DNA of 64,000 nucleotides from NCBI GenBank assembly GCA_016699855.1, contig CP064988.1:1640501-1704500 (forward strand), in the 5' to 3' direction. The notes under the pieces were generated by a model. The model saw only the letters and a program-made list of their open reading frames with translations. It ran no database searches and was not told the DNA's origin. Positions 21,926 through 30,030 of this stretch are shown piece after piece. Numbering within the stretch: position 1 is the first letter of the stretch; every line of letters begins with the position of its first letter. The stretch comes from Rhodospirillales bacterium. GTDB lineage: Bacteria; Pseudomonadota; Alphaproteobacteria; Reyranellales; Reyranellaceae. A program made the translations under genes and the position numbers.

Positions 21926-23068
21926 ATGGACCTGTCGTATTCGGACGAACAGAAGCAGATCAAGGAAGGCGTCGAGCGCTTCGTGCGCGAGCAGTACGCC
22001 TTCGAGACGCGCCGCAAGATCGCGGCCACCGACCGCGGCTGGTCGCCGGAGAACTGGGCCAAGTTCGCCGAGCTGGGCTGGCTCGGCATGTCGTTCTCCG
22101 AGGACGACGGCGGCTTCGGCGGCGGCGCGGTCGAGACCTCGATCATCATGGAGGCGTTCGGGTCCGGGCTGGTGCTCGAGCCGTACCTGCCGACCGTGGT
22201 GATGGGCGGCGGCCTGCTGGCCGCCGGCGGCACGGCGGCCCAGAAGGAGGCGCTGCTGGCGCCGATGATCGCCGGCGAGAAGCAGTTCGCCGCCGCCTAC
22301 GTCGAGAAGCAGGCGCGCTACAACCTCGCCGACGTCGCCGTGACGGCGAAGAAGAGCGGCGCCGGCTGGACGATCTCGGGCCACAAGGGCGTCGTCTACA
22401 ACGCCGCCTCGGCCGACACGATCTTCGTCACCGCGCGCACCGCCGGCGGCCAGCGCGACGAGAAGGGCGTCACCGTGTTCGCGGTCGACGCCAAGGCCAA
22501 GGGCGTGTCGCGCCGCGACTACCCGACCCAGGACGCGCTGCGCGCCTCGGAGGTCACCTTCGCCGACGTCGCGGTCGGCGCCGACGCGGTGGTCGGCGAG
22601 GTCGACGGCGGCCTGGCGCTGTTCGAGGGCGTGGTCGACCGCGCCATCGTGGCGATGTGCGCCGAGGCGGTCGGCTGCATGGACGCGCTGAACAAGGCGA
22701 CCTTGGAGTACATCAAGACCCGCAAGCAGTTCGGCGTGCCGATCGGCAAGTTCCAGGTGCTGCAGCACCGCATGGTCGACTGCTTCACGAACGCGCAGGA
22801 GGCGCGCTCGATGACGCTGATGGCGACGCTCAAGATCGACGACCCCGACGCCGCCACGCGCAAGAAGGCGGCGTCCGGCGCCAAGGTGCAGATCGGCAAG
22901 TCCGGCCGCTTCGTCGGCCAGAGCGCGGTGCAGATGCACGGCGGCATGGGCGTCACCGACGAGCTCAGCGTCAGCCACTACTTCAAGCGCCTGACGATGA
23001 TCGAGACGATGTTCGGCAACCAGCAGCACCACCTCAGCCGCTACGCCGGCCTGTCGATGGCCGCCTGA
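21926..23068 (+). CDS. Acyl-CoA dehydrogenase (second, divergent subunit)
   Basis: This 380-residue protein has the acyl-CoA dehydrogenase fold, with recognisable LGWLGMSFSEDDGGFGGG near the N-terminus and a C-terminal VQMHGGMGVTDELSVSHYFKRL. It lacks the usual EGT/GGS-x-E-I-Q motif, having ETMFGNQQHHL instead. It also lacks the canonical FAD-contacting SEPGSGSD loop, having AAAYVEKQARYNLADV. This pattern matches the partner subunit of heteromeric dehydrogenases, in which two unlike chains form one active site. GGGAGCGGG lies 6-14 bases upstream of the ATG. A strong terminator follows. Confidence 0.9.
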   Translation: MDLSYSDEQKQIKEGVERFVREQYAFETRRKIAATDRGWSPENWAKFAELGWLGMSFSEDDGGFGGGAVETSIIMEAFGSGLVLEPYLPTVVMGGGLLAAGGTAAQKEALLAPMIAGEKQFAAAYVEKQARYNLADVAVTAKKSGAGWTISGHKGVVYNAASADTIFVTARTAGGQRDEKGVTVFAVDAKAKGVSRRDYPTQDALRASEVTFADVAVGADAVVGEVDGGLALFEGVVDRAIVAMCAEAVGCMDALNKATLEYIKTRKQFGVPIGKFQVLQHRMVDCFTNAQEARSMTLMATLKIDDPDAATRKKAASGAKVQIGKSGRFVGQSAVQMHGGMGVTDELSVSHYFKRLTMIETMFGNQQHHLSRYAGLSMAA

Positions 23069-23092
23069 GCGACCGCCTCCTTGTTCCAGGAG

Positions 23093-23122
23093 AACGCCCC
23101 GGACCGGCCGTCCGGGGCGTTT
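23093..23122 (+). terminator. Rho-independent terminator after the dehydrogenase pair
   Basis: A perfect 12-bp stem (AACGCCCCGGAC with GTCCGGGGCGTT) with a 5-base loop ends in TTT. It sits 25 bases after the stop and separates the dehydrogenase pair from the synthase-like/thiolase genes. Confidence 0.75.
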
Positions 23123-23329
23123 CCACGTTCGGATATCGGACCGCCCCGATCGCGTTTCCACGATCCGGAACCGGGGCCACGCCGGTATGGCTTCCAGTCG
23201 AATTTCGCTGTCGCGCCGGCCGCGGACCGGGTCTAAGGTGAACGCCTGTTTACGACGCCGTCGCAGCCCGCGTGACGGGGCGCATAGTCGGCGCGGCGTC
23301 GCGACGGATGACCGGGAGGGGATCTGCGA

Positions 23330-24769
23330 ATGGTCGGTATCGTGGCATACGGCGCCTATGTGCCGCGGCTGCGCCTGCAGCGGCAGGCGGTCTACGACGC
23401 GAACAAATGGTTCGCGCCCAATCTGCGCGGCCAGGCCAAAGGCGAGCGGTCGATGGCCAACTGGGACGAGGACTCGGTCACCATGGCGGTCGAGGCGGCG
23501 CGCGACTGCCTCGGCGAGGTCGACGCCAAGTCGCTGCGCAACCTGCACTTCGCCTCGACCACGCTACCCTTCAAGGACCGCCAGAACGCCGGCGTGATCG
23601 CCGCCGCGCTGACCGTCGAGCAAGGCCTGATGGCGTCCGACGTCGCGGGCTCGCAGAAGGCCGGCACCTCGGCATTGATCGCCTCGCTGCGCTCGGCCGA
23701 CAGCGGTCCCTCGATGGTGGTCGCCTCCGACAAGCGGCTGACGCGCGTCGCCTCGGCCGCCGAGCTGCAGTACGGCGACGCCGCCGCGGCGTTCCTGTGC
23801 GGCACCGACAAGGTGATCGCCAAGCTGGTCGCGACGCACTCCGTGTCGATGGACTTCATCGACCATTTCCGCGGCGACGAGTCGGACTTCGACTACGGCT
23901 GGGAGGAGCGCTGGATCCGCGACGAGGGCTACCTGAAGATCGTGCCCCCGGCGGTCAAGGCGGCGCTGGCGGCGGCGAACCTCAAGGGCGCCGACATCGC
24001 GCACTTCATCATGGCCAGCCTGATGCCGGCGGTGCCGAAGCAGATGGCCAAGATGTCGGGCATCGCCGAGACGGCGGTGCGCGACGCGCTGTCGGACCGC
24101 CTCGGCGACACCGGCACCGCGCACCCGCTGGTGATGCTGGCGCACACGCTGGAGACCGCCAAGGCCGGCGAGCGCATCATGGTGCTGGGCTTCGGCCAGG
24201 GCCTCGACGTGATCATCCTCGAGGCCACCGGCGAGCTCGCCAAGCTACCCAAGCGCATGGGCGTGTCGGGCTGGCTGGCGCGGCGCAAGGCGGAGACGAA
24301 CTATCTCAAGTTCCTCGCCTTCAACGAGATGCTGCCGATCGACAAGGGCATGCGCGCGGAGTTCGACAAGAAGACCGCGCTGTCGATCCTGTGGCGCAAG
24401 CGCGACATGATCTACGGCCTGGTGGGGGGCAAGTGCCGGGTGTGCGGCACGGTGCAGTTCCCCAAGAGCCAGGTCTGCGTCAATCCGAACTGCCACGCGG
24501 TCGACAGCCAGGACGACTACCGCATGTCGGGCCTCGAGGCCTCGGTCATGTCGTTCACCGCCGACTCGCTCACCTACTCGCCGGACCCGCCGGCGTGGTA
24601 CGGCATGATCACGTTCCCCGAGGGCGGCCGCTTCATGGCCGACTTCACGGACTGCGACAAGGAGCAGGTCAAGGTCGGCGCCAAGATGCGGATGACGTTC
24701 CGCATCCGCGACAACGACCAGATGCGCGGCGGCTTCAAGCGCTACTTCTGGAAGGCGACGCCGGTCTGA
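23330..24769 (+). CDS. HMG-CoA-synthase/KAS III-like protein fused to a DUF35 OB-fold domain
   Basis: This 479-residue protein combines a thiolase-fold domain (residues 1-330) related to HMG-CoA synthase and KAS III with a C-terminal DUF35 module. The zinc ribbon of the module has ligands Cys369, Cys372, Cys383 and Cys388, followed by an OB fold (MSFTADSLTYSPDPPAWYGMITF). The catalytic-Cys position, by alignment with the HMGS motif T-N-A-C-x-G-G-T, reads G-S-Gln109-K-A-G-T, so normal Claisen condensation looks impossible. DUF35 proteins bind CoA substrates and bridge thiolase to HMG-CoA synthase in archaea. The thiolase gene follows directly. A scaffold, decarboxylase or hydrolase role is possible. 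Confidence 0.85.
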   Translation: MVGIVAYGAYVPRLRLQRQAVYDANKWFAPNLRGQAKGERSMANWDEDSVTMAVEAARDCLGEVDAKSLRNLHFASTTLPFKDRQNAGVIAAALTVEQGLMASDVAGSQKAGTSALIASLRSADSGPSMVVASDKRLTRVASAAELQYGDAAAAFLCGTDKVIAKLVATHSVSMDFIDHFRGDESDFDYGWEERWIRDEGYLKIVPPAVKAALAAANLKGADIAHFIMASLMPAVPKQMAKMSGIAETAVRDALSDRLGDTGTAHPLVMLAHTLETAKAGERIMVLGFGQGLDVIILEATGELAKLPKRMGVSGWLARRKAETNYLKFLAFNEMLPIDKGMRAEFDKKTALSILWRKRDMIYGLVGGKCRVCGTVQFPKSQVCVNPNCHAVDSQDDYRMSGLEASVMSFTADSLTYSPDPPAWYGMITFPEGGRFMADFTDCDKEQVKVGAKMRMTFRIRDNDQMRGGFKRYFWKATPV

Positions 24770-24836
24770 CCGGCGCCGCCTCCGCGATCAAGGACGACGG
24801 TATCTTCCGCCTTCACTGCACGAAAGGAGACGTGCG

Positions 24837-26039
24837 ATGGCCAAGGGAATTCGCGACAAGGTCGCCATCCTCGGGATGGGTTGCTCGAAGTTCGGCGAGC
24901 GCTGGGAGAGCGGCGCCGAGGAGTTGATGCTCGAGGCGTTCAAGGAGGCGCTGGCAGACGCCGGCGTCGACAAGAAGCAGCTCCAGGCGGCGTGGTTCTC
25001 GACCGCGATCGACGAGGTGCACGTCGGCAAGTCGGGCATCCCGCTGTCGATGACGCTGCGGCTCGACAACATCCCCGTCACGCATGTCGAGAACATGTGC
25101 GCATCAGGCACCGAGGCCTTCCGTGGCGCGGTCTATGCCGTCGCCTCGGGCGCCGTCGACTTCGCGCTGGCGCTGGGCGTCGAGAAGCTCAAGGACACCG
25201 GCTACGGCGGCCTCCCCGGCGGCCGCGGCGCGCCGCTGCAGCAGCTGTGGAACGCCAACGGCACCGCGCCGGGCAACTTCGCCCAGCTCGCCTCGGCCTA
25301 CCAGGCGGCGCACGGCGTCGGCTACGACGACATCAAGAAGGCCATCGGCCACGTCTCGTGGAAGAGCCACCAGAACGGCGCCAAGAACGCCAAGGCCCAT
25401 CTCCAGAAGGCGGTCGAGATGGACACCATCCTCAACGCGCCGATGATCGCGGCGCCGCTGGGGCTGTTCGACTGCTGCGGCGTGTCCGACGGCGCGGCGG
25501 CGGCGATCGTGACCACGCCGGAGATCGCGAAGTCGCTCGGCCGCCACGACGTCATCAGCGTCAAGGCGCTGCAGCTCAGCGTGTCGAACGGCTCGGAGTC
25601 GGGCTTCAACTCGTGGGACGGCAGCTACTTCCACACCACGCGCATCGCGTCGAAGAAGGCCTACGAGGAGGCCGGCATCAAGAACCCCCGCGAGGAGGTC
25701 TCGATGTTCGAGGTGCACGACTGCTTCTCCGTCACCGAGCTGGTGACGATGGAGGATCTGCACATCTCCGAGACCGGCAAGGGCTGGAAGGACGTGCTCG
25801 ACGGCTTCTACGACGCCGACGGCAAGATCCCCTGCCAGATCGACGGCGGCCTGAAGTGCTTCGGCCATCCGATCGGCGCCTCGGGCCTGCGCATGCTCTA
25901 CGAGATGTACCTGCAGCTGCAGGGCAAGGCGGGCCCCCGCCAGCTCAAGGATCCGCGCATCGGCATGACCCACAACCTCGGCGGCTCGCCGCGCGAGAAC
26001 GTGGCGTCGGTGTCCATCATCGGCCGCCTCGACGCCTGA
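24837..26039 (+). CDS. Thiolase (SCP-x-like acetyl-CoA acetyltransferase)
   Basis: This 400-residue protein of the SCP2/SCP-x thiolase type cleaves 3-ketoacyl-CoA or condenses acyl-CoAs. The nucleophile is Cys88 in ENMCASGTEA. Other catalytic groups are His294 in FEVHDCFS and His344 in CFGHPIGASG, so it looks fully active, unlike the Cys-less steroid aldolase Ltp2. AAAGGAGA precedes the ATG. It directly follows the DUF35 fusion, the arrangement expected for a DUF35-dependent thiolase complex. Confidence 0.93.
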   Translation: MAKGIRDKVAILGMGCSKFGERWESGAEELMLEAFKEALADAGVDKKQLQAAWFSTAIDEVHVGKSGIPLSMTLRLDNIPVTHVENMCASGTEAFRGAVYAVASGAVDFALALGVEKLKDTGYGGLPGGRGAPLQQLWNANGTAPGNFAQLASAYQAAHGVGYDDIKKAIGHVSWKSHQNGAKNAKAHLQKAVEMDTILNAPMIAAPLGLFDCCGVSDGAAAAIVTTPEIAKSLGRHDVISVKALQLSVSNGSESGFNSWDGSYFHTTRIASKKAYEEAGIKNPREEVSMFEVHDCFSVTELVTMEDLHISETGKGWKDVLDGFYDADGKIPCQIDGGLKCFGHPIGASGLRMLYEMYLQLQGKAGPRQLKDPRIGMTHNLGGSPRENVASVSIIGRLDA

Positions 26040-26052
26040 CCGACCCGTTCCG

Positions 26053-26087
26053 CCGCCCGGTCCCCCGAGGGACCGGGCGGTTTTTTT
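26053..26087 (+). terminator. Strong Rho-independent terminator
   Basis: A perfect 12-bp stem (CCGCCCGGTCCC with GGGACCGGGCGG) with a CCGA loop is followed by seven T residues. It lies 14 bases past the thiolase stop and is the strongest intrinsic terminator in the window, splitting the thiolase from the MaoC genes. Confidence 0.9.
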
Positions 26088-26174
26088 CGCCCGTCCCGCC
26101 CGCCCGAACGGAGCCCGCCGCTCCGCTCCGGTGGACAGGACCGCCAACGAAGACAACGGAGGAACCGACCGCCC

Positions 26175-26639
26175 ATGCTCGACAAGAAACACATCGGCCA
26201 CGCCTTCAAGCCGTTCACCACCACGGTCGAGGCCGGCAAGATCCGCCTCTTCTGCAAGGCGATCGGCGAGGAGAACCCGGTCTACCAGGACGAGGCCGCG
26301 GCCAAGGCCGCCGGCTACCGCGCCATCCCGGCGCCGCCGACCTTCCTGACGGCGGTGACCAACGACGATCCCGACAAGGGCGGCCTGCTGCGGCTGCTGA
26401 ACGTCGATATCGGCCTGATCCTGCACGGCGAGCAGCACTACGAGTACCTCGCCCCGGTGCATGTCGGCGACCGCATCACGTGCCAGTCGAAGGTGGTGGA
26501 CATCTACGACAAGAAGGGCGGCGCCCTGTGGTTCGTGGTGTCCGAGATGGAGCTCAAGGACGCCGGCAGCGGCAAGCCCGTGGCGCGCGCCCGTGGCGTG
26601 ACGGTCGTGCGCAACCCCGACGCGGCGAAAAAGGCCTGA
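26175..26639 (+). CDS. MaoC-like (FAS1-type) dehydratase domain, degenerate subunit
   Basis: This 154-residue hot-dog-fold protein resembles the N-terminal MaoC-type domain found as one half of heterodimeric enoyl-CoA hydratases. The hydratase motif G-D-x-N-P-x-H is changed to G-E32-E-N-P-V-Y37, so the Asp and His needed for water addition are missing. The next gene encodes a MaoC protein with the intact motif. By analogy with ChsH1-ChsH2, this chain probably shapes the acyl-binding pocket while its partner does the chemistry. It ends ten bases before the partner start, and GAGGA lies between them. Confidence 0.88.
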   Translation: MLDKKHIGHAFKPFTTTVEAGKIRLFCKAIGEENPVYQDEAAAKAAGYRAIPAPPTFLTAVTNDDPDKGGLLRLLNVDIGLILHGEQHYEYLAPVHVGDRITCQSKVVDIYDKKGGALWFVVSEMELKDAGSGKPVARARGVTVVRNPDAAKKA

Positions 26640-26649
26640 GGAGACGATC

Positions 26650-27072
26650 ATGGCGAACGCACCGAAATTCGCGGACGTGAAGGTCGGCGACAAAGTCCCG
26701 TCCCTCGTCCTGCCGCCGATCAGCCGCCACCAGCTCGCGCTCTATTGCGGCGGTTCGGGCGACCACAACCCGATCCACGTCGACATCGACTTCGCCAAGA
26801 AGTTCGGTTTCAAGGACGTGTTCGCGCACGGCATGCTGTCGATGGCCTTCCTCGGCCGGCTGGCGACGTCCTATGCGCCTCAGTCGGCCCTGCGCAACCT
26901 CGGCACGCGCTTCACGTCGATCACCTGGGTCGGCGACGTGATCACGGTGTCCGGCGTCGTGACGGGCAAGCGCGAGGCCAACGGCGAGAAGCTGGTCGAC
27001 CTCGACATCCGCTGCACCAACCAGAACGGCCAGGACACGCTCCAGGGCAACGCCACGGTGGCGCTGGCCTAG
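26650..27072 (+). CDS. MaoC-family enoyl-CoA hydratase (catalytic subunit)
   Basis: This 140-residue R-hydratase-type hot-dog protein has the intact motif GSGDHNPIHVD, giving Asp38 and His43 as the catalytic pair. It hydrates 2-enoyl-CoA to 3-hydroxyacyl-CoA. It is coupled to the degenerate MaoC gene just upstream, so the two most likely form a heterodimer. The next gene in the same direction is an SDR that could oxidise the 3-hydroxyacyl product. A long palindrome sits between them. Size is typical for the stand-alone single-hot-dog family. Confidence 0.9.
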   Translation: MANAPKFADVKVGDKVPSLVLPPISRHQLALYCGGSGDHNPIHVDIDFAKKFGFKDVFAHGMLSMAFLGRLATSYAPQSALRNLGTRFTSITWVGDVITVSGVVTGKREANGEKLVDLDIRCTNQNGQDTLQGNATVALA

Positions 27073-27094
27073 GGGCCCGATTGGCGGACCCCTT

Positions 27095-27171
27095 CCCGCT
27101 GTCATCCCGAGCGCAGCGAGGGATCCAGGAGCGGCGCCTGGATCCCTCGCTGCGCTCGGGATGACAGCGGG
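27095..27171. repeat. Palindromic intergenic repeat, copy 1
   Basis: Two perfect 35-base arms (27095-27129 and 27137-27171) flank a 7-base loop. The arms contain TGTCATCCCGAGCG and AGCGAGGGATC. Copy 2 lies at 56789-56865 with the same arm and loop lengths. It resembles REP/BIME-like dispersed palindromes. As RNA it would form a very stable hairpin between the MaoC and SDR genes. Confidence 0.92.
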
Positions 27172-27236
27172 GTGATCGGTACGACGCCGCCCCCGCCACG
27201 CGGCCGGAACCACACTAGAGAACCAGGAGAATCGAC

Positions 27237-28061
27237 ATGGGTCAGCTCGACGGACGCGTCGCCATCGTCACCGGATCGGGACGCGGCATCGGCCAGGAGG
27301 TCGCGCTCCGCCTCGTGCGCGACGGCGCCAAGGTTGTGGTCAACGATCTCGACGAGGGTCCGGCCAAGGAGACCATCGCGCTGATCGAGAAGATGGGCGG
27401 CAAGGCGGTGGCCTGCAATGGCGACGTCGCGGCCAAGGATTTCGGCGACCGCATCGTCAAGACCGCCATCGACGCGTTCGGCGACTGCCACGTCGTCGTG
27501 AACAACGCCGGCTACACCTGGGACAGCGTCATCCAGAAGATGACCGACGAGCAGTGGTACGCGATCCTCGACGTGCATCTGACGGCGCCGTTCCGCATCC
27601 TGCGCGCCTTCCAGCAGCACCTGCGCGGCGCCGTCGAGAAGGAGCGCTCGGCCGGCACGCGCATCGTGCGCAAGGTCGTCAACATCTCCTCGACCTCGGG
27701 CGTCAACGGCAACGCCGGCCAGGTCAACTACTCGGCCGGCAAGGCCGGAATCATCGGCGTCACCAAGACGCTGGCCAAGGAGTTCGGCCGCTACGACACG
27801 ACGGTCAACGCCGTCGCGTTCGGCTACATCCAGACGCGCCTCACCAAGCCGCTGAGCGAGGGCGAGGCCGGCGAGATCGAGGTCCAGGGCCGCAAGGTCA
27901 AGATCGGCGTCCAGGGCGGCCGCATCGCCGCCATGAACCAGATGATCCCGCTGGGCCGCGGCGGCCTGCCCGAGGAGGCGGCCGGATCGGTCTATCTGTT
28001 CTGCAGCCCCGACAGCGACTACGTCAGCGGCCAGTGCCTGGTCGTCAACGGCGGCCTCTGA
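27237..28061 (+). CDS. Short-chain dehydrogenase, 3-hydroxyacyl-CoA dehydrogenase-like
   Basis: This 274-residue classical SDR has the NAD(P)-binding motif VTGSGRGIGQE, the NNAG motif (VVVNNAGYTWDS), the catalytic Ser in NISSTSG and the Tyr/Lys pair in NYSAGKAG. It resembles the dehydrogenase part of 17-beta-hydroxysteroid dehydrogenase type 4 and FabG-like enzymes. Its place at the end of the module suggests oxidation of the 3-hydroxyacyl-CoA made by the MaoC pair. AACCAGGAGA precedes the ATG. A GC-rich hairpin follows the stop. Confidence 0.9.
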   Translation: MGQLDGRVAIVTGSGRGIGQEVALRLVRDGAKVVVNDLDEGPAKETIALIEKMGGKAVACNGDVAAKDFGDRIVKTAIDAFGDCHVVVNNAGYTWDSVIQKMTDEQWYAILDVHLTAPFRILRAFQQHLRGAVEKERSAGTRIVRKVVNISSTSGVNGNAGQVNYSAGKAGIIGVTKTLAKEFGRYDTTVNAVAFGYIQTRLTKPLSEGEAGEIEVQGRKVKIGVQGGRIAAMNQMIPLGRGGLPEEAAGSVYLFCSPDSDYVSGQCLVVNGGL

Positions 28062-28087
28062 GCGGCGCTCCAACATCCATCGACGCG

Positions 28088-28113
28088 ACGGGCGGCCCAC
28101 GGGCCGCCCGTTT
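28088..28113 (+). terminator. Terminator after the SDR gene
   Basis: A stem of 9-11 bp (ACGGGCGGC with GCCGCCCGT) is followed by TTTC. It lies between convergent genes, 27 bases past the SDR stop, and may serve the acyl-CoA module transcript. Confidence 0.65.
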
Positions 28114-28141
28114 CATTTCAGGGAGGCCGGCCGTCGCGCAT

Positions 28142-29371
28142 CTACCGTTTCGAACGCAGCATCGTCGCCAGCGCCAGCGCGCTGACGGCGGTCGCGGCGG
28201 CGACGAGCGAGAAGCCGGCGGCGTAGGAGCTTGTCGCGTACAGGATGGCGCGGAACACCAGCGGCGCCAGCATCGGCCCGATGAACATGAACAGCACCGC
28301 GGCGCCGGTATATTCGCCGACGCGGCCAGGCGGCGCGCGGCGCGCGACCTCGGCCAGCATCACGCCGTGCCAACCCAGCGCCGTGGCGCCGAGGACGGCC
28401 GCGACGCCGTACAGCGCCCAGCGCGGCCAGTCCGGCGCGGCGCCGGCGTAGGCGATACCGCCCGCCGACATCACCATGCCGACCAGGCACAGCATGGCCA
28501 GCGGCCGGCCGGTGGCGTCGGCCACCGCGCCCCAGAACACGCGGCCGATGGCCCCGGCGGCGGTGGCCACCGACAGCAATGCGCCGGCCGCGACGATGTC
28601 CATCCCCAGCCGCTCGACGCCGAACAGCGTGGTGAAGCCGACCACGCTGGTCTGCATCACGCCGAAGGCGGTCGAGCCGAGATAGAGCCGGCGCAGCACC
28701 GGATCGGCCCATGCCACGCGCAGCGGCGCCAGGATCTCGCGCGGCCGCGGAAACGCGCCGGGCCGCGCGCCATCGCCCGGACGCGGCGTCTCGTAGCGCG
28801 CCCGGGTCGGGTGGATCGCCAGCGCCAGCGCCACGCAGGCGGCCGACAGCGCGAGCGCCGCCCAGCGCCAGCCGAACCCCACCGCGATCGCCGGCAGCGC
28901 CAGCCCGCCCAGCGTGTAGCCCAGCGGCACGCCGCTCTGCTTGATCGAGAAGGTGACGTTGGCGAGCGACGGCGGCGTCACGCGCGACAGGATCATCGAG
29001 CTGGCCACGGTCAGCGGGCCGACGCCGAAGCCGATGCACAGCGCCGCGAACGGCAGCAGCCACAACGATCCCGTCGCGAACAGCGCCGCGCCGCAAGCGC
29101 AGGACAGCAGGCCCGCCTGCGTCAGGCGGATCTCGCCGAGGCGCGCCGCCAGCGGCCCGCCGCAGATCGCACCCAACATGCAGGCGACGTAGATCAGCGA
29201 CACGAAATAGGCGAGGTCCTCGCCGCGCACGCCGATATCGGCGGCCGCCAGCGGCGCCAGCACCGGCGCGGTGTTGCTGCCGACGGTGGAGAAGGTCTGC
29301 GCCGCCGTCAGGATCAGCACGGCGAGCGCGTAGTGTCCGATGCCGCGCCGCGCGATGTCCGCCTCGCCCAT
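28142..29371 (-). CDS. MFS transporter
   Basis: This 409-residue protein has about 12 membrane helices and the major-facilitator loop motif between helices 2 and 3 (GGPLAARLGEIRLTQAG). The repeat in the second half is GRVFWGAVADATGRPLA. It resembles the CynX/NimT or YbfB-like sub-branches by eye, but the substrate cannot be told. I chose the ATG at 29371 because the 39 extra residues of the longer frame are Arg/Ala-rich and not MFS-like. It is convergent with the SDR gene and stands alone. Confidence 0.88.
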   Translation of the reverse strand: MGEADIARRGIGHYALAVLILTAAQTFSTVGSNTAPVLAPLAAADIGVRGEDLAYFVSLIYVACMLGAICGGPLAARLGEIRLTQAGLLSCACGAALFATGSLWLLPFAALCIGFGVGPLTVASSMILSRVTPPSLANVTFSIKQSGVPLGYTLGGLALPAIAVGFGWRWAALALSAACVALALAIHPTRARYETPRPGDGARPGAFPRPREILAPLRVAWADPVLRRLYLGSTAFGVMQTSVVGFTTLFGVERLGMDIVAAGALLSVATAAGAIGRVFWGAVADATGRPLAMLCLVGMVMSAGGIAYAGAAPDWPRWALYGVAAVLGATALGWHGVMLAEVARRAPPGRVGEYTGAAVLFMFIGPMLAPLVFRAILYATSSYAAGFSLVAAATAVSALALATMLRSKR

Positions 29372-29523
29372 CGGCGGATTGCGCACGATGGCGGCCGCCC
29401 GGACAACCGCCGCCGCCGCGCGACAGCCATGACGGTGGCGCTTTATCCACACACCCTCGGATCCGGAGGCCACCCGCAAGTGAACCATTCAAAGTTGTCA
29501 TTTCTTCCGACGTCGAAACGCGG

Positions 29524-30030
29524 CTACGCCTCGGTCGGCAAATTTTCAACAACCAGTCGCTTCGATCTGTCAATCTGATCATTGATGAAGCTCAGTGCGT
29601 CCACGCCGGTATCCACGCCCAGCTCGGTGCACTCACGACAAATGCGCGCGACGGCCTCAGGTGAAAGTTGCCTCGCCGCGCTCTGAACGACAAGCACAGT
29701 CAAAATTGGAAGTTCATTGCGGATGCAATAGCTAATCACACGTTCAAGTGTATTTGACATTACTTGCTGCGAGTGCCGGCCCTGCCAAGGCGTGTTCGGA
29801 CGGAATGATGCCCAAAGCTGCCCGTAGGTAAGTAGGTTGTCCTCCGACTTCTTGGACAGCTCAATGATTCTCTGCGCCACCTCCCGTGTATCAAATGGGC
29901 TGGGCAGGCGGCGACGGCGTTCCAAGAGAACTTCCGCCAAAGAGTATTTCCCACCGCCGGTACGATCCATCCGTCGATAGTTGTTGTGAAGGTTCTCTAA
30001 CTGATCATCGGTGAGATCCGAAATTGGCAT
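29524..30030 (-). CDS. Orphan hypothetical protein with atypical base composition
   Basis: This 168-residue soluble protein starts MPISDLTDDQLENLHNNYRRM and contains LLTYGQLWASF and NELPILTVLVVQSAARQLSPEAV. It recalls a loose group of uncharacterised proteins that open with a TDDQL-x-NL helix and later carry a P-[IM]-L-x-[AV]-[IV]-V strand. Function is unknown. GC content is close to 50-55%, far below its neighbours, and codon use differs, with many A/T-ending codons. Together with the gene-free stretch behind it, this points to horizontal acquisition. No transposase or integrase is adjacent. Confidence 0.75.
   Translation of the reverse strand: MPISDLTDDQLENLHNNYRRMDRTGGGKYSLAEVLLERRRRLPSPFDTREVAQRIIELSKKSEDNLLTYGQLWASFRPNTPWQGRHSQQVMSNTLERVISYCIRNELPILTVLVVQSAARQLSPEAVARICRECTELGVDTGVDALSFINDQIDRSKRLVVENLPTEA

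Noticed and set aside
27073..27236. CRISPR-like or riboswitch element
   Set aside because: The structure is a single long perfect palindrome with a second dispersed copy, not a spaced repeat array, and it lacks any known riboswitch core.
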